A stretch of 64,000 bases of DNA from Proteobacteria bacterium UBA2363 (lineage in GTDB: Bacteria > Pseudomonadota > Gammaproteobacteria > Xanthomonadales > UBA2363), in NCBI GenBank assembly GCA_002344355.1, contig DDTN01000045.1, forward strand, positions 44,930 to 108,929, in the 5' to 3' direction. The translations under genes were made by a program, and so were the position numbers. A model generated the notes under the pieces. The model was not told where the DNA came from. It ran no database searches and saw only the letters and a list, made by a program, of their open reading frames with translations. This document shows positions 1 to 8,174 of this stretch, in pieces. The stretch's first letter is position 1; the number at the start of each line of letters is the position of its first letter.

Positions 1-790
1 CGTCGATGAAGACGATGCCGTTCTGCTCGCAGTTGTGGATCGCGGCCTCGCGCACTTCGTCCTCGTTGACCAGGCGACCGGCCTCCTCCTCGACCAGCTG
101 GGCCAGGGCCGCCTTCACCTTCAGCCGGCGCTTCTGGGTGCGGCCGCCGCCCAGCGACCTGAACATCTCGCGCAGCTGGCCGGTCATCTCCTCCATGCCG
201 GGCGGCGCCATGATGTCGATGCCGGGACCGGCGGCGGCCAGCTCCAGCTCGACCTCGCGCCCGTCGAGGGCGCCCTCGCGCAACTGCTTGCGCAGCTTCT
301 GCCGGGTGTCGGCCTGCGGGTCGTCGGCGCCGGCGGCCTGCTCGGTCCAGCCCATCGGCCCTGTGTGCTGCTGCCGGCGCGGCAGCAGGGCATCGAGCAG
401 GCGCTCCTCGGCGGCGTCCTCGGCCTGGGCGCGGACCCGGGCCTTGGCCCGGTCGCGCTGCATCTTGACCGCGGCATCGGCGAGGTCGCGGACGATTTGC
501 TCGACGTCCTTGCCGACGTAGCCGACCTCGGTGAACTTGGTCGCCTCGACCTTGATGAACGGCGCCCCGGCCAGGTTGGCAAGACGCCGCGCGATCTCGG
601 TCTTGCCGACGCCGGTCGGGCCGATCATCAGGATGTTCTTGGGCGTGACCTCCTCGCGCAGCCCCGGCTCGAGCTGCATGCGCCGCCAGCGGTTGCGCAG
701 GGCGATCGCCACGGCACGCTTGGCGGCGTGCTGGCCGATGATGAACTTGTCCAGCTCCTGGACGATCTCGCGGGGGGTCATGTCAGACAT
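1..790 (-). CDS. hslU: HslU, ATPase subunit of the HslUV protease (3' part outside window)
   Basis: This is the N-terminal ~263 residues of the AAA+ unfoldase that feeds substrates to the HslV peptidase in the cytoplasm. The protein begins MSDMTPREIVQELDKF; Walker A is GPTGVGKT near residue 60, followed by the family's KVEATKFTEVGYVG segment. The middle (I) domain is present, and the sequence reaches GIVFID, the beginning of Walker B, exactly at the window edge, so the truncation comes from the window and not from a mutation. I chose the ATG at 790; an ATG three codons further in (781) is also possible, and neither has a clear ribosome-binding site. It lies 76 bp downstream of hslV in the same direction, the usual hslVU operon. 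Confidence 0.96.
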   Translation of the reverse strand, partial: MSDMTPREIVQELDKFIIGQHAAKRAVAIALRNRWRRMQLEPGLREEVTPKNILMIGPTGVGKTEIARRLANLAGAPFIKVEATKFTEVGYVGKDVEQIVRDLADAAVKMQRDRAKARVRAQAEDAAEERLLDALLPRRQQHTGPMGWTEQAAGADDPQADTRQKLRKQLREGALDGREVELELAAAGPGIDIMAPPGMEEMTGQLREMFRSLGGGRTQKRRLKVKAALAQLVEEEAGRLVNEDEVREAAIHNCEQNGIVFID

Positions 791-866
791 GGCGGGGATG
801 GGAGCAGGGAGCGGGGGGCAGGGCGACGCGGAGCGGACGGGGCGCGGGTGGCGGGACGGGCAGGGC

Positions 867-1451
867 TCAGGCCCTGCTCCCTGCCGCCTGCTCCCTGTCG
901 TCCAGCGACTCGATCACCCGGTTCTGGTTGGTGTAGATGCAGATCTCGCCGGCCACCTCGAGGGCGCTCTCGACGATGGCACGGGCGTCCAGGCGGGTGT
1001 GGCGGAGCAGGGCCCGGGCGGCGGCCTGGGCGTAGGGGCCGCCGGAGCCGATCGCGATCAGGCCGTCCTCGGGTTCCAGCACGTCGCCGTTGCCGCTGAT
1101 CAGCAGCGAGGCCTCGGCGTCGGCCACCGCCAGCATCGCCTCGAGCCGGCCCAGCCGGCGGTCGGTGCGCCAGTCCTTGGCCAGTTCGACCGCGGCGCGC
1201 ACCAGTTGCCCGCCGTGCTTCTCCAGCTTGGCCTCGAACAGCTCGAACAGGGTGAAGGCGTCGGCGGTGGCGCCGGCGAAACCGGCCAGGATGCGGCCGT
1301 CGCGGCCCAGGCGGCGGACCTTGCGGGCGTTGGCCTTGACCACCGTGTTGCCGAGCGTGACCTGGCCGTCGCCGCCCATCACCACCCGGCCGTCGCGGCG
1401 CACCGAGACGATGGTGGTGGCATGGAAGCTCGGTGTCTGGCTCACGGGCAT
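867..1451 (-). CDS. hslV: HslV, threonine peptidase subunit of HslUV
   Basis: HslV is the proteasome-like N-terminal-threonine peptidase that forms the core of the HslUV complex. The 194-residue protein begins MPVSQTPSFHATTIVSV; by comparison with the family, Thr12 after the HA pair becomes the catalytic nucleophile once the short propeptide is removed. The GGDGQVTLGNTV and GFAGATADAFTLFE blocks are intact. The reading frame is open upstream to 1553, but the extra 34 residues are unlike any HslV, so I start at the ATG at 1451. It precedes hslU, and both would be expected to respond to heat shock, although I see no convincing sigma-32 promoter. Confidence 0.96.
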   Translation of the reverse strand: MPVSQTPSFHATTIVSVRRDGRVVMGGDGQVTLGNTVVKANARKVRRLGRDGRILAGFAGATADAFTLFELFEAKLEKHGGQLVRAAVELAKDWRTDRRLGRLEAMLAVADAEASLLISGNGDVLEPEDGLIAIGSGGPYAQAAARALLRHTRLDARAIVESALEVAGEICIYTNQNRVIESLDDREQAAGSRA

Positions 1452-1569
1452 GCTCCGCAGCGTGTGGAAGGATCGATCTTGGGCCGGCCTGGAGGGAATG
1501 CAAGGGCGGGCCGGCGCAGCCGCTGACCGACCGATCGGGGAGGGTGCGCCCATGCCCCGACGGCCCGGT

Positions 1570-2490
1570 TCACTCGGGCTTGCGCCTCGCCCGTGGATGG
1601 GCGGCGTCGTAGACCCGGGCCAGGTGCTGGAAGTCGAGGTGGGTGTAGACCTGCGTGGTGGCGATGTCGGCGTGGCCGAGCAGTTCCTGGACGCCGCGCA
1701 GGTCCTGCGAGGATTCCAGCACGTGGCTGGCGCAGGAGTGCCGGAGCAGGTGCGGGTGCAGGCGTTGCGGCAGCCCGTGCACCCGGCTCAGGTGGTGAAG
1801 CCGGGCCTGGACGGTGCGCACCGAGAGGTGGCCGCCGGCCCGGCCCGGAAAGACGTGGTCGGCGCCTCCGGCCAGCGCGCGCCATTGCGCCAGGGCGGCG
1901 CGCGCGGCCGCACCGACCGGCACCACGCGGGTCTTGCCGCCCTTGCCGGCGACGCGCAGTTCGGTCAGCCCGGCATCGGCGTCGCGCCAGCGCGCGCCGA
2001 CCAGCTCGCTGACCCGCAGGCCGGAGGAATAGGCCAGCTCGAACAGGGCGCGGTCGCGGGCGGCGCGCACCGGGTCGTCGCCATCGGCGTCGCCCAGGCC
2101 ATCCAGGAACGCGGCCATGGCGTCGGCGTCGAGCACCCGCGGCAGGCGCCGGCCGCTGCGCGGCGCGCGCAGGCCGGCCGCCGGGTTGTGCGCGAGCGCG
2201 CCCTCGCGCAGCAGCCAGCGGCAGAAGCTGCGCAGCGCCGCCAGCCAGCGCGCCAGCGACCGCCCGGACAAGCCGCGCCGGAACTCGCGCGCGACCAGGC
2301 CGCGCAGCGGCTCGGTGGCCAGCGCCGGCCAGCCCGGGAGGCCCTGTTCGTCGACCCAGGCCAGCAGGCGGCGCAGGTCGCGGCGGTAGGCGGCGAGCGT
2401 GTGCGGGCTCAGCCTGCGCGACACCTCCAGGTGGCGCAGGAAGGCCTCGATGTCGGCGGCCGGATCGAAGTCGGGCGCGGCGCCTGCCAC
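1570..2490 (-). CDS. xerC: XerC site-specific tyrosine recombinase
   Basis: XerC with XerD resolves chromosome dimers at dif. The 306-residue length is typical. The N-terminal SAM-like DNA-binding domain covers about residues 10-105 and the catalytic domain about 115-300. The catalytic set is complete: Arg159 in SGLRVSE, Lys183 in GKGGK, His247 and Arg250 in HLLRHS, His273 in GHADIATTQ and Tyr282 in VYTH. It starts 9 bp after the DUF484 stop and belongs to the lptM-dapF-DUF484-xerC unit, an arrangement conserved in gammaproteobacteria. XerC is preferred over XerD from this context. Confidence 0.95.
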   Translation of the reverse strand: MAGAAPDFDPAADIEAFLRHLEVSRRLSPHTLAAYRRDLRRLLAWVDEQGLPGWPALATEPLRGLVAREFRRGLSGRSLARWLAALRSFCRWLLREGALAHNPAAGLRAPRSGRRLPRVLDADAMAAFLDGLGDADGDDPVRAARDRALFELAYSSGLRVSELVGARWRDADAGLTELRVAGKGGKTRVVPVGAAARAALAQWRALAGGADHVFPGRAGGHLSVRTVQARLHHLSRVHGLPQRLHPHLLRHSCASHVLESSQDLRGVQELLGHADIATTQVYTHLDFQHLARVYDAAHPRARRKPE

Positions 2491-2499
2491 GATCGTCGC

Positions 2500-3189
2500 T
2501 CAGCCGTGCCGGCGCAGCGCCGCGGCCACGGTCTGCGCGATCAGGTCCAGGAAGAAGGTGCCCTGGCCGGGGTGGAAGCGGTTCGGGTCCGGGCTGGCGA
2601 TCGCCAGCAGGCCCAGGCCGGGCAGCGGCAGCAGGGCGCAGCTGCCGATCGCCTCGGGCTCCTCGAACAGCAGGCCGGCCTGCGCCGCGGTCAGGCGGCC
2701 GCACAGCGGCTCGCCGCGTTCGATGACGTCGGCGATCGCCGCCAGCGAGGGGTCGCCGGCCGGAACCGCCAGCAGCCACTCGGCGGCGGGCAGCTCCGGA
2801 TCGGGATGGTGCAGCAGCACGCGCACTTGCTCGGTGCCGAAATCCTCGCGCAGCGCGGCGACCAGCCGGCGCATCGACTCGGCCGGGCCGCGCGCGCGCA
2901 TCAGCGCCAGGTTGAGCGCATGCACCCGCCGCATCAGGGTCTCGTTCTCGCTGGCGATGGCGACCAGCACCTTGATCCGCTGCGCCAGTTCGCGGTTCTT
3001 GTCTCGCAGCACCTCGAGCTGGTAGCCGGCCAGCGAGGCGGCGCGCCCGTGGCCATGGTCCTTGGGCACCACCAGGCTCAGCGCCAGGTCCGGATGGTCG
3101 CTCAGGAACTCCGGATGGCGGCGCAGGTAGCGCGCCACCTCGGCGGCGGTGACCGCGACCGCGGCGGTTGCGTCGTTGGCATCGGTCAT
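2500..3189 (-). CDS. DUF484 family protein
   Basis: A 229-residue cytoplasmic protein of the DUF484 (GAF-fold-like) family that almost always lies between dapF and xerC in gammaproteobacteria; its biochemical role is not established. The N-terminal part reads EVARYLRRHPEFLSDHPDL, a family hallmark, followed by a short helical stretch rich in charged residues (about 60-95) and a GAF-like C-terminal domain. Its ATG at 3189 overlaps the dapF stop codon in an ATGA arrangement, indicating translational coupling. The open frame continues far upstream but those codons are the antisense shadow of dapF. Confidence 0.88.
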   Translation of the reverse strand: MTDANDATAAVAVTAAEVARYLRRHPEFLSDHPDLALSLVVPKDHGHGRAASLAGYQLEVLRDKNRELAQRIKVLVAIASENETLMRRVHALNLALMRARGPAESMRRLVAALREDFGTEQVRVLLHHPDPELPAAEWLLAVPAGDPSLAAIADVIERGEPLCGRLTAAQAGLLFEEPEAIGSCALLPLPGLGLLAIASPDPNRFHPGQGTFFLDLIAQTVAAALRRHG

Positions 3190-4013
3190 GGCGTGAGGGT
3201 TCCTTCGAAGACGAACGTGGCCGGGCCGCGCAGGCGCAACGGCTCCCCGGCATCGCCCTGCCAGCGCACGCCCAGGGTGCCGCCGGGCAGCTCGATGCGG
3301 CTGTCGGCGGCGATCCGGCCGCCGCGGCGCAGCCACGCGTGGGCCGCGCAGGCGCCGCTGCCGCAGGCCAGGGTCTCGCCGACGCCGCGCTCGATCACGC
3401 GCAGGCGCAGCCGGTCGGGCGCCAGCACCTGCACGAAACCGACGTTGCAGCCGTCCGGGAAGGCCGGATGCGCCTGCAGGGCGAACGCCAGGTCGACCGG
3501 GGCATCGACCACCTCGGCGACCTCGATCACCACGTGCGGGTTGCCGACCGCGACCGCGCCGAACGTCACGTCCAGGCCGTCCACGCACAGGTGCAGGCCA
3601 TCGCCGGCCTGGCGGGCGCCGATCACCGGCAGGGCGGCCGGGTCGAAGTCCGGGATCGCCAGGTCCACCTCGAAGCTGCCGTCGCCGGCGCGGCGCACCG
3701 GCACCGGGCCGGACGGGCCGTCGAGGACGCCGGCATCGGCCAGGGTGCCGTCCCGATGCAGCCAGGCGGCGACGCAGCGGGCGCCGTTGCCGCACTGGCG
3801 GGCGGCGCTGCCGTCGGCGTTGACCACCGCATAGGCGGCGACCGAGCCGGGCGAGCGCGGCGGCAGCACGATCATCACCTGGTCGCAGCCGACGCCGAAA
3901 TGGCGGTCGGCGAGCGCGGCGCAGGCCTCCGGCCCGGGGGCGGCGCCGGCGCGGGCGTCGAGCACGACGAAGTCGTTGCCGGCGCCCTGCATCTTGGAAA
4001 AGCGCAGGGGCAT
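3186..4013 (-). CDS. dapF: Diaminopimelate epimerase DapF
   Basis: DapF interconverts LL- and meso-diaminopimelate for lysine and peptidoglycan synthesis. The 275-residue protein starts MPLRFSKMQGAGNDFVVLD, the family start, so the 21 extra upstream in-frame residues are left out. The two catalytic cysteines are visible: Cys74 in the QCGNGARC loop and Cys217 in ACGSGACA, the latter at the same number as in the well studied Haemophilus enzyme. It follows lptM by 19 bp and overlaps DUF484 by four bases. No lysA is seen between lptM and dapF, unlike in enteric bacteria. Confidence 0.96.
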   Translation of the reverse strand: MPLRFSKMQGAGNDFVVLDARAGAAPGPEACAALADRHFGVGCDQVMIVLPPRSPGSVAAYAVVNADGSAARQCGNGARCVAAWLHRDGTLADAGVLDGPSGPVPVRRAGDGSFEVDLAIPDFDPAALPVIGARQAGDGLHLCVDGLDVTFGAVAVGNPHVVIEVAEVVDAPVDLAFALQAHPAFPDGCNVGFVQVLAPDRLRLRVIERGVGETLACGSGACAAHAWLRRGGRIAADSRIELPGGTLGVRWQGDAGEPLRLRGPATFVFEGTLTP

Positions 4014-4032
4014 GGGCCGGTCGGGGGGCGCC

Positions 4033-4257
4033 TCAGATGTCGCGGGCGAGGGATTCGGTACGGCGACGGCGCTCACGGCGGGGTTCCTGCTCGGACGGGC
4101 CGCTGCGCGCGGCGTCCGCCTCGGCGGCGGCCTTGGCCGCGGCCAGCTCCGCGGCGGTCATCGGCGGCGGTGCGATCGGATCGCGCAGGTACAGGTCGCC
4201 CTTGTTGCCGCAGGCGGTCAGCGCGGCCAGGCTGGCCAGGAGCACGAATGCGCGCAT
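4033..4257 (-). CDS. lptM: LptM-type small lipoprotein
   Basis: A 74-residue lipoprotein: a short hydrophobic signal, then LTAC with Cys16 as the lipidated residue, then GNKGDLYL, which is the diagnostic sequence of the LptM (YifL) family. LptM acts at the outer membrane in assembly of the LPS translocon LptD/LptE. The C-terminal half is Ala/Glu/Arg rich and low in complexity. A good ribosome-binding site, GAGGAA, precedes the ATG at 4257. It is the first gene of the dapF-DUF484-xerC block. Family assignment rests on the lipobox context and synteny, both clear. Confidence 0.88.
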   Translation of the reverse strand: MRAFVLLASLAALTACGNKGDLYLRDPIAPPPMTAAELAAAKAAAEADAARSGPSEQEPRRERRRRTESLARDI

Positions 4258-4595
4258 GGGGTTCCTCGGATGGTGGATCGATGGCGGCAGTATAGGGAAC
4301 CGGGCCGGCCGCCGCGTCGGCGCCGGGCGCGCGGCAACGCCGGCGGTCGCGATCCCGGGGCGGAGGATGGCGGGGCGGCGCCGACGGATCGCCCGGACCT
4401 TTCCTGGTCCGAGTGTCTCCCGGGTCCGCGGTCGCGTCGGCCGATCCACGCGTCGTGCCAAGGTCCGCTCCGGTTGGCCGGTCCGGCGCAGTGCCGGATG
4501 CGCCCCGACCGCCCAACGGTCCGCTGGCCGCACCAGGGCGCGGCCTGGCGGCGTCGCTGCGCGCCGTGGGGCGGCATCCGGGCTAGACTCCGGGC
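4258..4595. other. Divergent intergenic region lptM / 4596 gene
   Basis: 338 bp without a supported gene between the divergent lptM and the membrane-protein gene at 4596. Long open frames cross it on several strands but show no family resemblance and reflect the high GC content. It should contain the promoters of both neighbours; the only recognisable element is the -10-like hexamer at 4584-4589. CyaY, often divergent from lptM in enteric bacteria, is not present here. Confidence 0.5.
4584..4589 (+). promoter_or_regulatory. Possible -10 element for a leaderless transcript
   Basis: TAGACT lies six bases before the ATG at 4596, in an otherwise GC-rich stretch. If it is a -10 hexamer, transcription would start at or next to the A of the start codon, giving a leaderless mRNA; no ribosome-binding site is visible. 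No clear -35 is seen. Confidence 0.3.
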
Positions 4596-5249
4596 ATGGA
4601 CATGCTCGCGCTGCCGACCTCGCCGTTCGCGCTGCTGGTCGCCGTCGGCGTGGCCCTGGCGCTGGCCGGCCTGGCCGCCCTGGCCGGGCTGGTGCGCGCG
4701 CTGCGTGCGCGCCGCCCCGGCCGCGTGCTGTCGCGGCTGCTGTTGCTGCTGGTCCTGGATGGACTGGCCCTGCTGGCCCTGGTGCTGGCGCTGGCCCTGC
4801 ATGGCTACGGGCGGCTGACCGGCGAGACGCCGGTCGCCGAGCTGGCCTTCAGCCGGCTCGGCGATGGCCTGTACGAGGTCGAACTGAAGCAGCCCGATGG
4901 CGCCAGTGCGCGCTACCGGCTTGCCGGCGACGACTGGCAGCTCGACGCCCGGGTCGTCAAGTGGCGGCCCTGGGCGGTCCTGGCCGGCCTCGACCCGGTC
5001 TACCGGCTGGACCGCCTCAGCGGTCGCTGGCACGACCTGGAGCGGGAGCGGGCGGCGGACCGCAGCGTCCACGACCTGGCCGGGGCCGGCGGCCTGGACC
5101 TGTGGTCGCTGGCCAGCCGGCATCCGCGCTGGCTGCCCTTCGTCGACACCGAGTACGGCAGCGGTGCCTACCTGCCGATGCGCGACGGCGCCCGCTACCA
5201 GGTCAGCCTGAGTCCGCTGGGCGGGCTGGTGGCACGCCCGCTGCCCTGA
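4596..5249 (+). CDS. Inner-membrane protein of unknown function
   Basis: A 217-residue protein with two strongly hydrophobic segments at about residues 10-33 and 44-67, separated by an Arg-rich cytoplasmic loop, followed by a ~150-residue soluble domain containing KWRPWAVLAGLDPVYRLDRLSGRW and ending in a hydrophilic tail. I recall similar proteins in Xanthomonas and Lysobacter genomes carrying the label 'cation/multidrug efflux pump', but nothing in the sequence (two helices only) supports a pump, and I do not endorse that name. The soluble domain is probably periplasmic. The gene stands alone, divergent from lptM. Confidence 0.75.
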   Translation: MDMLALPTSPFALLVAVGVALALAGLAALAGLVRALRARRPGRVLSRLLLLLVLDGLALLALVLALALHGYGRLTGETPVAELAFSRLGDGLYEVELKQPDGASARYRLAGDDWQLDARVVKWRPWAVLAGLDPVYRLDRLSGRWHDLERERAADRSVHDLAGAGGLDLWSLASRHPRWLPFVDTEYGSGAYLPMRDGARYQVSLSPLGGLVARPLP

Positions 5250-5312
5250 CCGGCCGGTCCCGCCGAACGCGGGCGTGGCCCCCGCGGCGCGCCCCGATCA
5301 CGGCGCCGGCGT

Positions 5313-5666
5313 TCAGCCTGCCTGTCGCTGCCGTCCGGCCACGGGCCGCAGCGCCGCCCGTGGCCGGCCGGGCCGGGCTGCGGTCGTCGCCGCCGCACCC
5401 GCCGTCCGGCGCCGCGGCGCCGGCGGTCGCCGTCCACGTCCGTGCAGGCGATCGGCGCCGGTGCCGGCGGCTGCCGGCACCAGCAGCCAGGCCAGTGCGA
5501 GGGCGGCGAGCGGCAGCAGCCACAGCCACAGGGCGACCGGGCCGAGGGCGGTGTCCAGGCCGTGCAGCGGCGGCAGGCAGGCCTGCACGGTGGCGCCCAG
5601 CGCGGCCCAGGCGGCCAGCAGGCGCTGCCCGGCGCCGGACAGGTGGCGTAAGGGATCGAGGGTCAT
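5313..5666 (-). CDS. Small hypothetical membrane protein
   Basis: 117 residues beginning MTLDPLRHLSG. The main support is a strong ribosome-binding site, GGAGG, five bases before the ATG at 5666, and a plausible transmembrane helix at about residues 42-66 (ALWLWLLPLAALALAWLLV). The C-terminal 45 residues are very rich in Arg, Ala and Pro and look like read-through of GC-rich DNA, so the true product may be shorter or the 3' end may have decayed. I do not recognise the family. Confidence 0.45.
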   Translation of the reverse strand: MTLDPLRHLSGAGQRLLAAWAALGATVQACLPPLHGLDTALGPVALWLWLLPLAALALAWLLVPAAAGTGADRLHGRGRRPPAPRRRTAGAAATTAARPGRPRAALRPVAGRQRQAG

Positions 5667-5839
5667 GGCAGCCTCCTTGGACGATGCCGGACACTGTCGC
5701 GGCAGCGTGTCGCAGGCATTGCGACCCGGTGGCGCGCGCGCAGATCGCCGGTCGCAGGGGGGGGCGCCGAATCCGGGTCGGGGGCGCGGACTGCCGGCCA
5801 GGCCCTGGCGCGGGCGCCGGCAAGCCCCCAGCACCCGCC

Positions 5840-6736
5840 TCAGGCCAGCAGGCGCGACCACAGCAGCACGGTGGCCAGGCCCGCCACCAGGCCATAGCCG
5901 ACCATGGCCGCGGCCAGCTCCGGTTCCAGCCGGGCGGCCATCGCCAGCGCGGCAGCGGTGAACATCGGCGGCATCGCCGCCTCCAGAACGCCGACCGCCA
6001 GCACCTCCGGCGTCACCGGCAGGACCCGCAGCAGCGCCCAGGCCAGCACCGGCATCAGCGCCAGCTTCAGGCCCAGGCCGGCCAGCAGCGGCGTCCAGCG
6101 GCCCGGCGGCAGGCGCAGCCGCAGCTTCAGGCCCAGCGCGAAGGCGACCAGCGGCAGCAGCGGCGCCGCCAGGTGCTCGGCCACCGCCTGCGCCGCCGGT
6201 GGCAGCGGTGAACCCAGCGCCAGGGCCAGCAGCAGGGCCAGGAACGGCGGGAAACCGGCGATCCGCCGGGCGATCGCCGCAGCCCCCGGACGTTCCTGAC
6301 CGCCATAGGCGGCCAGCACGAACAGGCCCCAGGTGCTGACCAGCAGGAAGGTGCCGAACTGGTCGTAGACCGCGGCCAGGCCGACCTGCTCGGCGCCGAG
6401 CAGGGCGGTGACCAGCGGGAAGCCCAGGAAGGACGTGTTGCCGAGGGTCGCCATCAGCAGCAGGCAGCCGACCACGCCCCGCGGCCAGGCCAGCGCCCGG
6501 CCCAGCAGCACCACGCAGGCGGCGATCGCCAGCGCCACCGCCCAGGGCACCAGCACCAGGGCCAGCAGCTCGCTGCGCAGCTCCAGCCCGGGCACCCGTG
6601 CCAGCACCAGGGCCGGCAGGCAGATCCACAGCACGAACAGGTTCAGCGCCTCGGCGCCGCCCTCCGGGAACACGCCGCGGCGCCGGCAGCCCCAGCCGGC
6701 GACGAGCGCCAGCAGCATGGCGACGATCGCTGCCAT
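5840..6736 (-). CDS. AEC (auxin efflux carrier) family transporter
   Basis: A 298-residue polytopic membrane protein with about ten hydrophobic helices in two five-helix halves and the AEC-type central segment GNTSFLGFPLVTALLG (near residues 98-113). AEC proteins are secondary transporters, in bacteria usually for organic acids such as malate or malonate; the substrate here cannot be read from the sequence. The gene starts 16 bp after the stop of the WYL regulator on the same strand, so the two are probably co-transcribed and the regulator may control the transporter. Confidence 0.85.
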   Translation of the reverse strand: MAAIVAMLLALVAGWGCRRRGVFPEGGAEALNLFVLWICLPALVLARVPGLELRSELLALVLVPWAVALAIAACVVLLGRALAWPRGVVGCLLLMATLGNTSFLGFPLVTALLGAEQVGLAAVYDQFGTFLLVSTWGLFVLAAYGGQERPGAAAIARRIAGFPPFLALLLALALGSPLPPAAQAVAEHLAAPLLPLVAFALGLKLRLRLPPGRWTPLLAGLGLKLALMPVLAWALLRVLPVTPEVLAVGVLEAAMPPMFTAAALAMAARLEPELAAAMVGYGLVAGLATVLLWSRLLA

Positions 6737-6752
6737 GGCCGCGGCCGTTCCC

Positions 6753-7823
6753 TCAGTCGCCGGCGGCGTCGGGCGGCTCCAGCTCGAAGCCGCTGCGGTA
6801 GCTGGCCAGGGCCAGGGTCAGCATGCTCCGCGCCTCCTCGCGCAGCGGCAGCGGCTCGACGATCTCGGCGTCGGCGCCGTGGCGCAGCACGTCGCCGAGC
6901 AGCTCGCGCGGGTTGCTGTAGGGCACGCGCAGCTCGTAGCGGCCGTCCGGCAGCCACTGGCCCTGCTGGCGCGAATGCCAGCGTTCGTCGGCGACCCAGC
7001 GCGCCGCGCGCGCCGAGAAGCGGATCACCGCGGTCGCCCGGGCCGGGCCCGAGAAGATGCCGTAGCCGCCGACCAGGTGGCTGTCGAGCTGCTCGGCGGG
7101 AACCAGCAGGGCCGGTTCGCGCAACGGCTCGGGGTTGCCGATGCGGTCGACCGCGAAGCTGCGCAGCGCCTCGCGGCCATGGTCGTGGGCGTCCAGGTAC
7201 CAGTTGTCGCGGTAGTGCACCAGGCGTTGCGGCGACACGGTCCGCTGGCCGCCGCGGCCGGTGCTGCGGGCGTTGTAGTCGAAGCGCAGCCGATGCTGCG
7301 ACAGGGTGGCGCTGGCGACCGTGCGGAACACCGCCTCGTCCAGGCGCCGGGCCGCCGCAGCCACCACCCGGACCCTGCCCTCCGGCCAGCCCGGTCGTCC
7401 CGACTCGGCGGCCAGCAGCTTCTCGATGCGACCGCGCAGCGGCGCCAGCGCCTCGTTCAGCGGCCCCGCGCCGGTGCTGCGCGAAGCCATCTCGTAGAGC
7501 GCGACCAGGGCATGCAGCTCGTCGCTCGACAGCCACAGGCCCGGCAGCTCGAAGCTGTCGCCGTCGCGCTCGACGTAGCGCGCCGAACTCGGCTCGCCGC
7601 CCAGCACGATCGGCGCGCCCAGGGCGTCGCGCAGGAACGCGAGGTCGCGGTAAAGGGTGGCGCGTGCGCAGCCCAGCTCGTCCTGGAGCTGGCGCAGCGG
7701 GATCGGCCGGCGCGCCGCCTTCAGCTTGCGGTGCAGGGCGTTGACCCGTTCCTGCCGGCTGATCTCGGGACGTTGCTTGCGGCTGCGGGGTCGCGGCGCG
7801 GGCTCGGTGCGGTCGCTGGCCAT
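6753..7823 (-). CDS. WYL-domain transcriptional regulator (YafY-like)
   Basis: A 356-residue regulator: residues about 22-80 form a winged helix-turn-helix (RQERVNALHRKLKAARRPIP ... ARATLYRDLAFL), residues about 165-245 form the WYL domain (SPQRLVHYRDNWYLDAHDH), and a C-terminal WCX-type extension follows. WYL proteins bind nucleic acid or nucleotide-like ligands and act mostly as repressors. It is placed directly upstream of the AEC transporter gene, its likely target. The first 20 residues are Arg/Pro-rich; initiation at 7823 is the only in-frame ATG before the HTH. Confidence 0.9.
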   Translation of the reverse strand: MASDRTEPAPRPRSRKQRPEISRQERVNALHRKLKAARRPIPLRQLQDELGCARATLYRDLAFLRDALGAPIVLGGEPSSARYVERDGDSFELPGLWLSSDELHALVALYEMASRSTGAGPLNEALAPLRGRIEKLLAAESGRPGWPEGRVRVVAAAARRLDEAVFRTVASATLSQHRLRFDYNARSTGRGGQRTVSPQRLVHYRDNWYLDAHDHGREALRSFAVDRIGNPEPLREPALLVPAEQLDSHLVGGYGIFSGPARATAVIRFSARAARWVADERWHSRQQGQWLPDGRYELRVPYSNPRELLGDVLRHGADAEIVEPLPLREEARSMLTLALASYRSGFELEPPDAAGD

Positions 7824-7878
7824 GGCGTTGGAGGGCTCGATCGGATCGGACGCGCCAGCCTAGCGCAGCAGCGAAGCC

Positions 7879-7900
7879 GGGACTCGGGACTCGGGACTCG
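7879..7900. repeat. Tandem 7-mer repeat, GGGACTC x3
   Basis: Three perfect consecutive copies of GGGACTC (7879-7885, 7886-7892, 7893-7899) followed by GGGG. It lies 56 bp upstream of the WYL regulator start. The same type of unit occurs at 8148-8168 and 25945-26046. Confidence 0.9.
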
Positions 7901-8147
7901 GGGCCGGGGCCTGGGGTTGAGGAGCCAGTGCGCCAGGAACCGAGCCGACGCACGCTGTCTAGGGCTGGTGGGATGAGCCTGTGTCCAGTCAGGCGCTTTG
8001 CGGTGCGCGGGTCGTGGCGCGCCCCGGCCGTCGACAACAGATGCCGGCCAGGAGGACCGGTGGCCGATACGTCAAGCTTCGCGGACCTCCACTGCGCTAC
8101 CGGGGCGGCATGGCGGGTCGCGGCCAACTCTCCGCTTGCCAAATTCC

Positions 8148-8168
8148 GGGTCCCGGGTCCCGGGTCCC
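8148..8168. repeat. Tandem 7-mer repeat, GGGTCCC x3
   Basis: Three perfect copies of GGGTCCC ending six bases from the pilU stop codon (8175-8177). The unit is self-complementary at its ends, so the array can also fold as a hairpin. Confidence 0.9.
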
Positions 8169-8174
8169 GTCACC

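Larger units (their letters stand above)
7824..8174. other. Intergenic region with two tandem repeats
   Basis: 351 bp between the WYL gene start and the pilU stop. It contains the 7-bp tandem repeat at 7879-7900 and a related one at 8148-8168. Short open frames run through it but none has a ribosome-binding site or recognisable product. The WYL promoter should be in the left part. Confidence 0.6.

Noticed and set aside
1090..3834. Plus-strand open frame of over 900 codons
   Set aside because: It is the antisense shadow of hslV, xerC, DUF484 and dapF; its translation is low-complexity Arg/Ala/Gly/Gln sequence with no domain.
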